The translations under genes and the position numbers were made by a program. A model generated the notes under the pieces. That model ran no database searches, was not told the DNA's origin, and saw nothing but the letters and a program-made list of their open reading frames with translations. Of a stretch of 7,678 nucleotides of DNA, positions 6,445-7,678 are shown in pieces (the first letter of the stretch is position 1; each line of letters starts with the position of its first letter). The DNA comes from JAEUKQ01 sp044227605 (GTDB taxonomy: Bacteria; Pseudomonadota; Alphaproteobacteria; JAEUKQ01): the NCBI GenBank assembly GCA_044227605.1, contig JBGAWJ010000076.1, forward strand, positions 1 to 7,678, given 5' to 3'.

Positions 6445-6505
6445 AAATACATGGGCCTTCCCTTTACCTTGACCTATATCGATCAACAATAATTGTATAA
6501 CAAAT

Positions 6506-6533
6506 ATTATAAGATTTTATAAGTAACTAGCAA
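6506..6533 (-). promoter_or_regulatory. Candidate promoter of the tat cluster
   Basis: On the minus strand TTGCTA (6528-6533) and a consensus TATAAT (6506-6511) are separated by 16 bases. Transcription would begin near 6499, giving a leader of about 145 bases before tatA. It lies just downstream of the terminator of the OMP gene, where a new transcription unit is expected. No experimental support is available from the sequence alone. Confidence 0.6.
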
Positions 6534-6593
6534 CCTATCTCTGATAATTCTTATAAGCCAACCTGGTGTCTGGTTTTTCTAGGGAAGGGAAGG

Positions 6594-6629
6594 AAAAGAA
6601 AAAACCGGAAAGAAATCTTTCCGGTTTTT
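6594..6629 (-). terminator. Rho-independent terminator of the OMP gene
   Basis: A perfect 13-base-pair stem (6600-6612 with 6617-6629) with a four-base loop and a CCGG core lies 29 bases after the OMP stop. In the minus-strand transcript it is followed by a U-rich tail (6594-6604: six U, C, four U). It separates the OMP gene from the tat cluster; the A/T flanks would let it work weakly in the other direction too. Confidence 0.9.
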
Positions 6630-6658
6630 CGGTGTCAATGGATTATCTCTTGGTTCTT

Positions 6659-7312
6659 TTAGAATTTGAAGCGGACACCCACACCCATGTTATGTGCATT
6701 AAAATCAGCCTTAATTCCAAACCCAGTATCGTTTTTCACACTTTTTTGTACGGTTTGGGTATAGCGATATTCTAACACTAAATCCAAATTGCTGGCCAAG
6801 CCATAACTCACACCCGCCATGAATTGATAGGCAAAGGCAGCATTACCGCCTTTAATGATCTTTTGGTTTTGTCCTTCAATTTTATAATTATGGGCACCAA
6901 TCACCGAAATCCCTAAACCAACCCCTGCAAAAACTTCGAAATTGGCAGCTACGGGAACATCGACATATATGTTCGACATCATGGTAAATTGACGCACTTT
7001 ACCACTCGTATCATCAAAGTATAGGCCCCCAGTGTAAAGACTCTTTGCGTTTTGGAACTTATAACCAAACTCAAATTCTGTCCGCAAATATTGACCCCAA
7101 TCATAGCCAACCGCTGCGTTCAAACCAAATCCCGTGCTCAGTTTCTGATTGAATGTACCGTTACTTTCAACTTCTAAATTATTCTGCGACTTTGGGCTAA
7201 AAAATAGGGATGTTTTTAATCCAACATATAAACCTGTATCCTGTGCCTGGGCAACAGGGCCGGTTAAAGCGAGAGCTGCAGCTAAAGCACTAACCGAAAT
7301 TAACTTTTTCAT
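6659..7312 (-). CDS. Outer-membrane beta-barrel protein (Wsp/Msp4- or OMP_b-brl-like)
   Basis: A 217-residue secreted protein likely forming a small, probably eight-stranded barrel in the outer membrane. It begins with a clear Sec signal peptide: MKK, hydrophobic core (about 4-19), and AQA cleavage after residue 23. The mature part shows alternating aromatic/hydrophobic strands such as GLYVGLKTSLFF (27-38), LRTEFEFGYKF (76-86), MMSNIYVDVP (111-120), FEVFAGVGLGISVIGA (125-140), FMAGVSYGLASNLDLVLEYRY (164-184), and ends VGVRFKF with the C-terminal Phe expected by the BAM complex. The overall pattern matches the surface-antigen/outer-membrane beta-barrel families of alphaproteobacteria. No OmpA-type peptidoglycan domain is present. 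The ATG has AAGGGG six bases upstream, and the gene forms its own unit ending at the 6594-6629 terminator. The substrate or ligand cannot be told from sequence. Confidence 0.85.
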   Translation of the reverse strand: MKKLISVSALAAALALTGPVAQAQDTGLYVGLKTSLFFSPKSQNNLEVESNGTFNQKLSTGFGLNAAVGYDWGQYLRTEFEFGYKFQNAKSLYTGGLYFDDTSGKVRQFTMMSNIYVDVPVAANFEVFAGVGLGISVIGAHNYKIEGQNQKIIKGGNAAFAYQFMAGVSYGLASNLDLVLEYRYTQTVQKSVKNDTGFGIKADFNAHNMGVGVRFKF

Positions 7313-7510
7313 AATGAACCCCTTCCTGATAAAATAATTCCAACCATACTATAATTCGTCTATATTCAATAGCCCTAATTATTAAATATTTACAATCAAC
7401 ATTTTGTTACAGTTTATGACAATGGGGTTACATAACAAATTTTTTGGCATCATCCACCACAAAAAATGATTGAAAACAAATTATCATTTAAAGAAAAACA
7501 CCGATAAATA
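7313..7510 (-). other. Non-coding region upstream of the OMP gene
   Basis: A 198-base AT-rich region without a credible gene. Closest to the OMP start are the AAGGGG ribosome site (7319-7324) and a -10-like TATAGT (7348-7353), which lacks a matching -35. Further up, GTTACA occurs twice (7406-7411, 7427-7432), 21 bases apart, the second copy being part of the near-palindrome GTTACATAAC (7427-7436). A possible terminator of the upstream gene is at 7461-7489. Confidence 0.5.
7461..7489 (-). terminator. Possible terminator of the upstream membrane-protein gene
   Basis: On the minus strand AAATGAT (7483-7489) pairs with ATCATTT (7464-7470) over a 12-base loop, and the second arm continues into a run of six T. 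The stem has only one G:C pair, so it is weak, but its place 21 bases after a stop codon and before the OMP promoter region fits a terminator. Confidence 0.35.
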
Positions 7511-7678
7511 CTAAAACACCGCTAATTGAATGATTTTCTCGGCAATCCTCTCGGTAGGCCCGCCGATGATCGTGCGGATAATGTTCCAATCTTGCCCGAA
7601 TTGCTGCCCAACAATAGGCAATATGATGATAATCGCCAATATAGCCAAAAAACTCCATTTTTCACTTTGGGCAAAAAT
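7511..7678 (-). CDS. Unidentified membrane-associated protein, C-terminal 55 residues
   Basis: The minus strand is open from the window edge to TAG at 7511-7513 without an internal ATG, so this is the tail of a gene starting outside the window. The 55 residues contain a hydrophobic segment (about 8-24, WSFLAILAIIIILPIVG) followed by a polar, amphipathic end (GGPTERIAEKII, 39-50) and the terminus QLAVF. One membrane helix near the C-terminus can be stated; the family is not recognisable. It could be chance open frame, but the segment organisation, a possible terminator just downstream and the same orientation as all neighbours favour a real gene. Confidence 0.6.
   Translation of the reverse strand: MFAQSEKWSFLAILAIIIILPIVGQQFGQDWNIIRTIIGGPTERIAEKIIQLAVF

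Noticed and set aside
6566..6775. Plus-strand frame of 69 codons over the OMP 3' end
   Set aside because: It reads through the perfect terminator stem and is antisense to the OMP gene; no sign of a real product.
7495..7521. Direct repeat AAAACACCG twice, 18 bases apart
   Set aside because: Only two nine-base copies, one overlapping the end of the partial gene; no further units, so it is neither a CRISPR array nor an attachment site.
1..7678. Mobile element, CRISPR array, toxin-antitoxin, defence system or RNA gene
   Set aside because: No transposase, repeat array, terminal inverted repeats, or tRNA/rRNA-like sequence seen; the genes are a standard chromosomal housekeeping block.

Overview
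The window is a compact stretch of bacterial chromosome in which every gene I can support lies on the minus strand. Read in the direction of transcription (high to low coordinates) the order is: 3' end of an unidentified membrane protein, a small outer-membrane beta-barrel protein, tatA, tatB, tatC, serS, surE, pcm, yajC, and secD, which runs off the window start. The run tatABC-serS-surE-pcm-(peptidase)-yajC-secD is a characteristic Alphaproteobacterial neighbourhood, and the protein sequences (TatB, YajC and SerS with the CSNCGDYQARRM stretch) look alphaproteobacterial. Base composition is moderately AT-rich in the intergenic parts. A Wsp/Msp4-like small beta-barrel is common in, but not restricted to, host-associated alphaproteobacteria. 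I cannot name the genus.

Region by region: 7511-7678 is the C-terminus of an unrecognised protein with one hydrophobic segment. 6659-7312 is a signal-peptide-bearing OMP followed by a strong rho-independent terminator (6594-6629). A good promoter candidate at 6506-6533 starts the tat cluster. tatA (start best placed at 6355, behind an excellent Shine-Dalgarno), tatB and tatC follow, with a hairpin between tatA and tatB and an ATGA-type overlap between tatB and tatC. A 161-base gap holds possible promoter elements before serS. serS-surE-pcm are tightly packed: surE overlaps serS by 17 bases and starts with TTG, and pcm starts with GTG overlapping the surE stop. A 111-base gap with competing inverted repeats precedes yajC and secD. 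No stretch over 300 bases lacks a gene.

Functionally the window is mostly protein export and protein maintenance. Tat moves folded proteins across the inner membrane, YajC-SecD (with SecF expected just outside) assists Sec export, SerS charges tRNA-Ser, SurE is a nucleotidase, Pcm repairs isoaspartyl damage, and the OMP is itself likely a Sec client.

The most notable observation is in TatC. The reading frame is open from start to stop, but about 40 residues that normally carry the second half of the second periplasmic loop, transmembrane helix 4 and most of the following cytoplasmic loop are absent, joined seamlessly in frame at residues ~157-162. That would leave a five-helix TatC with inconsistent topology. 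I see no defence system, mobile element, CRISPR array or RNA gene, and I do not claim a new biological system here.
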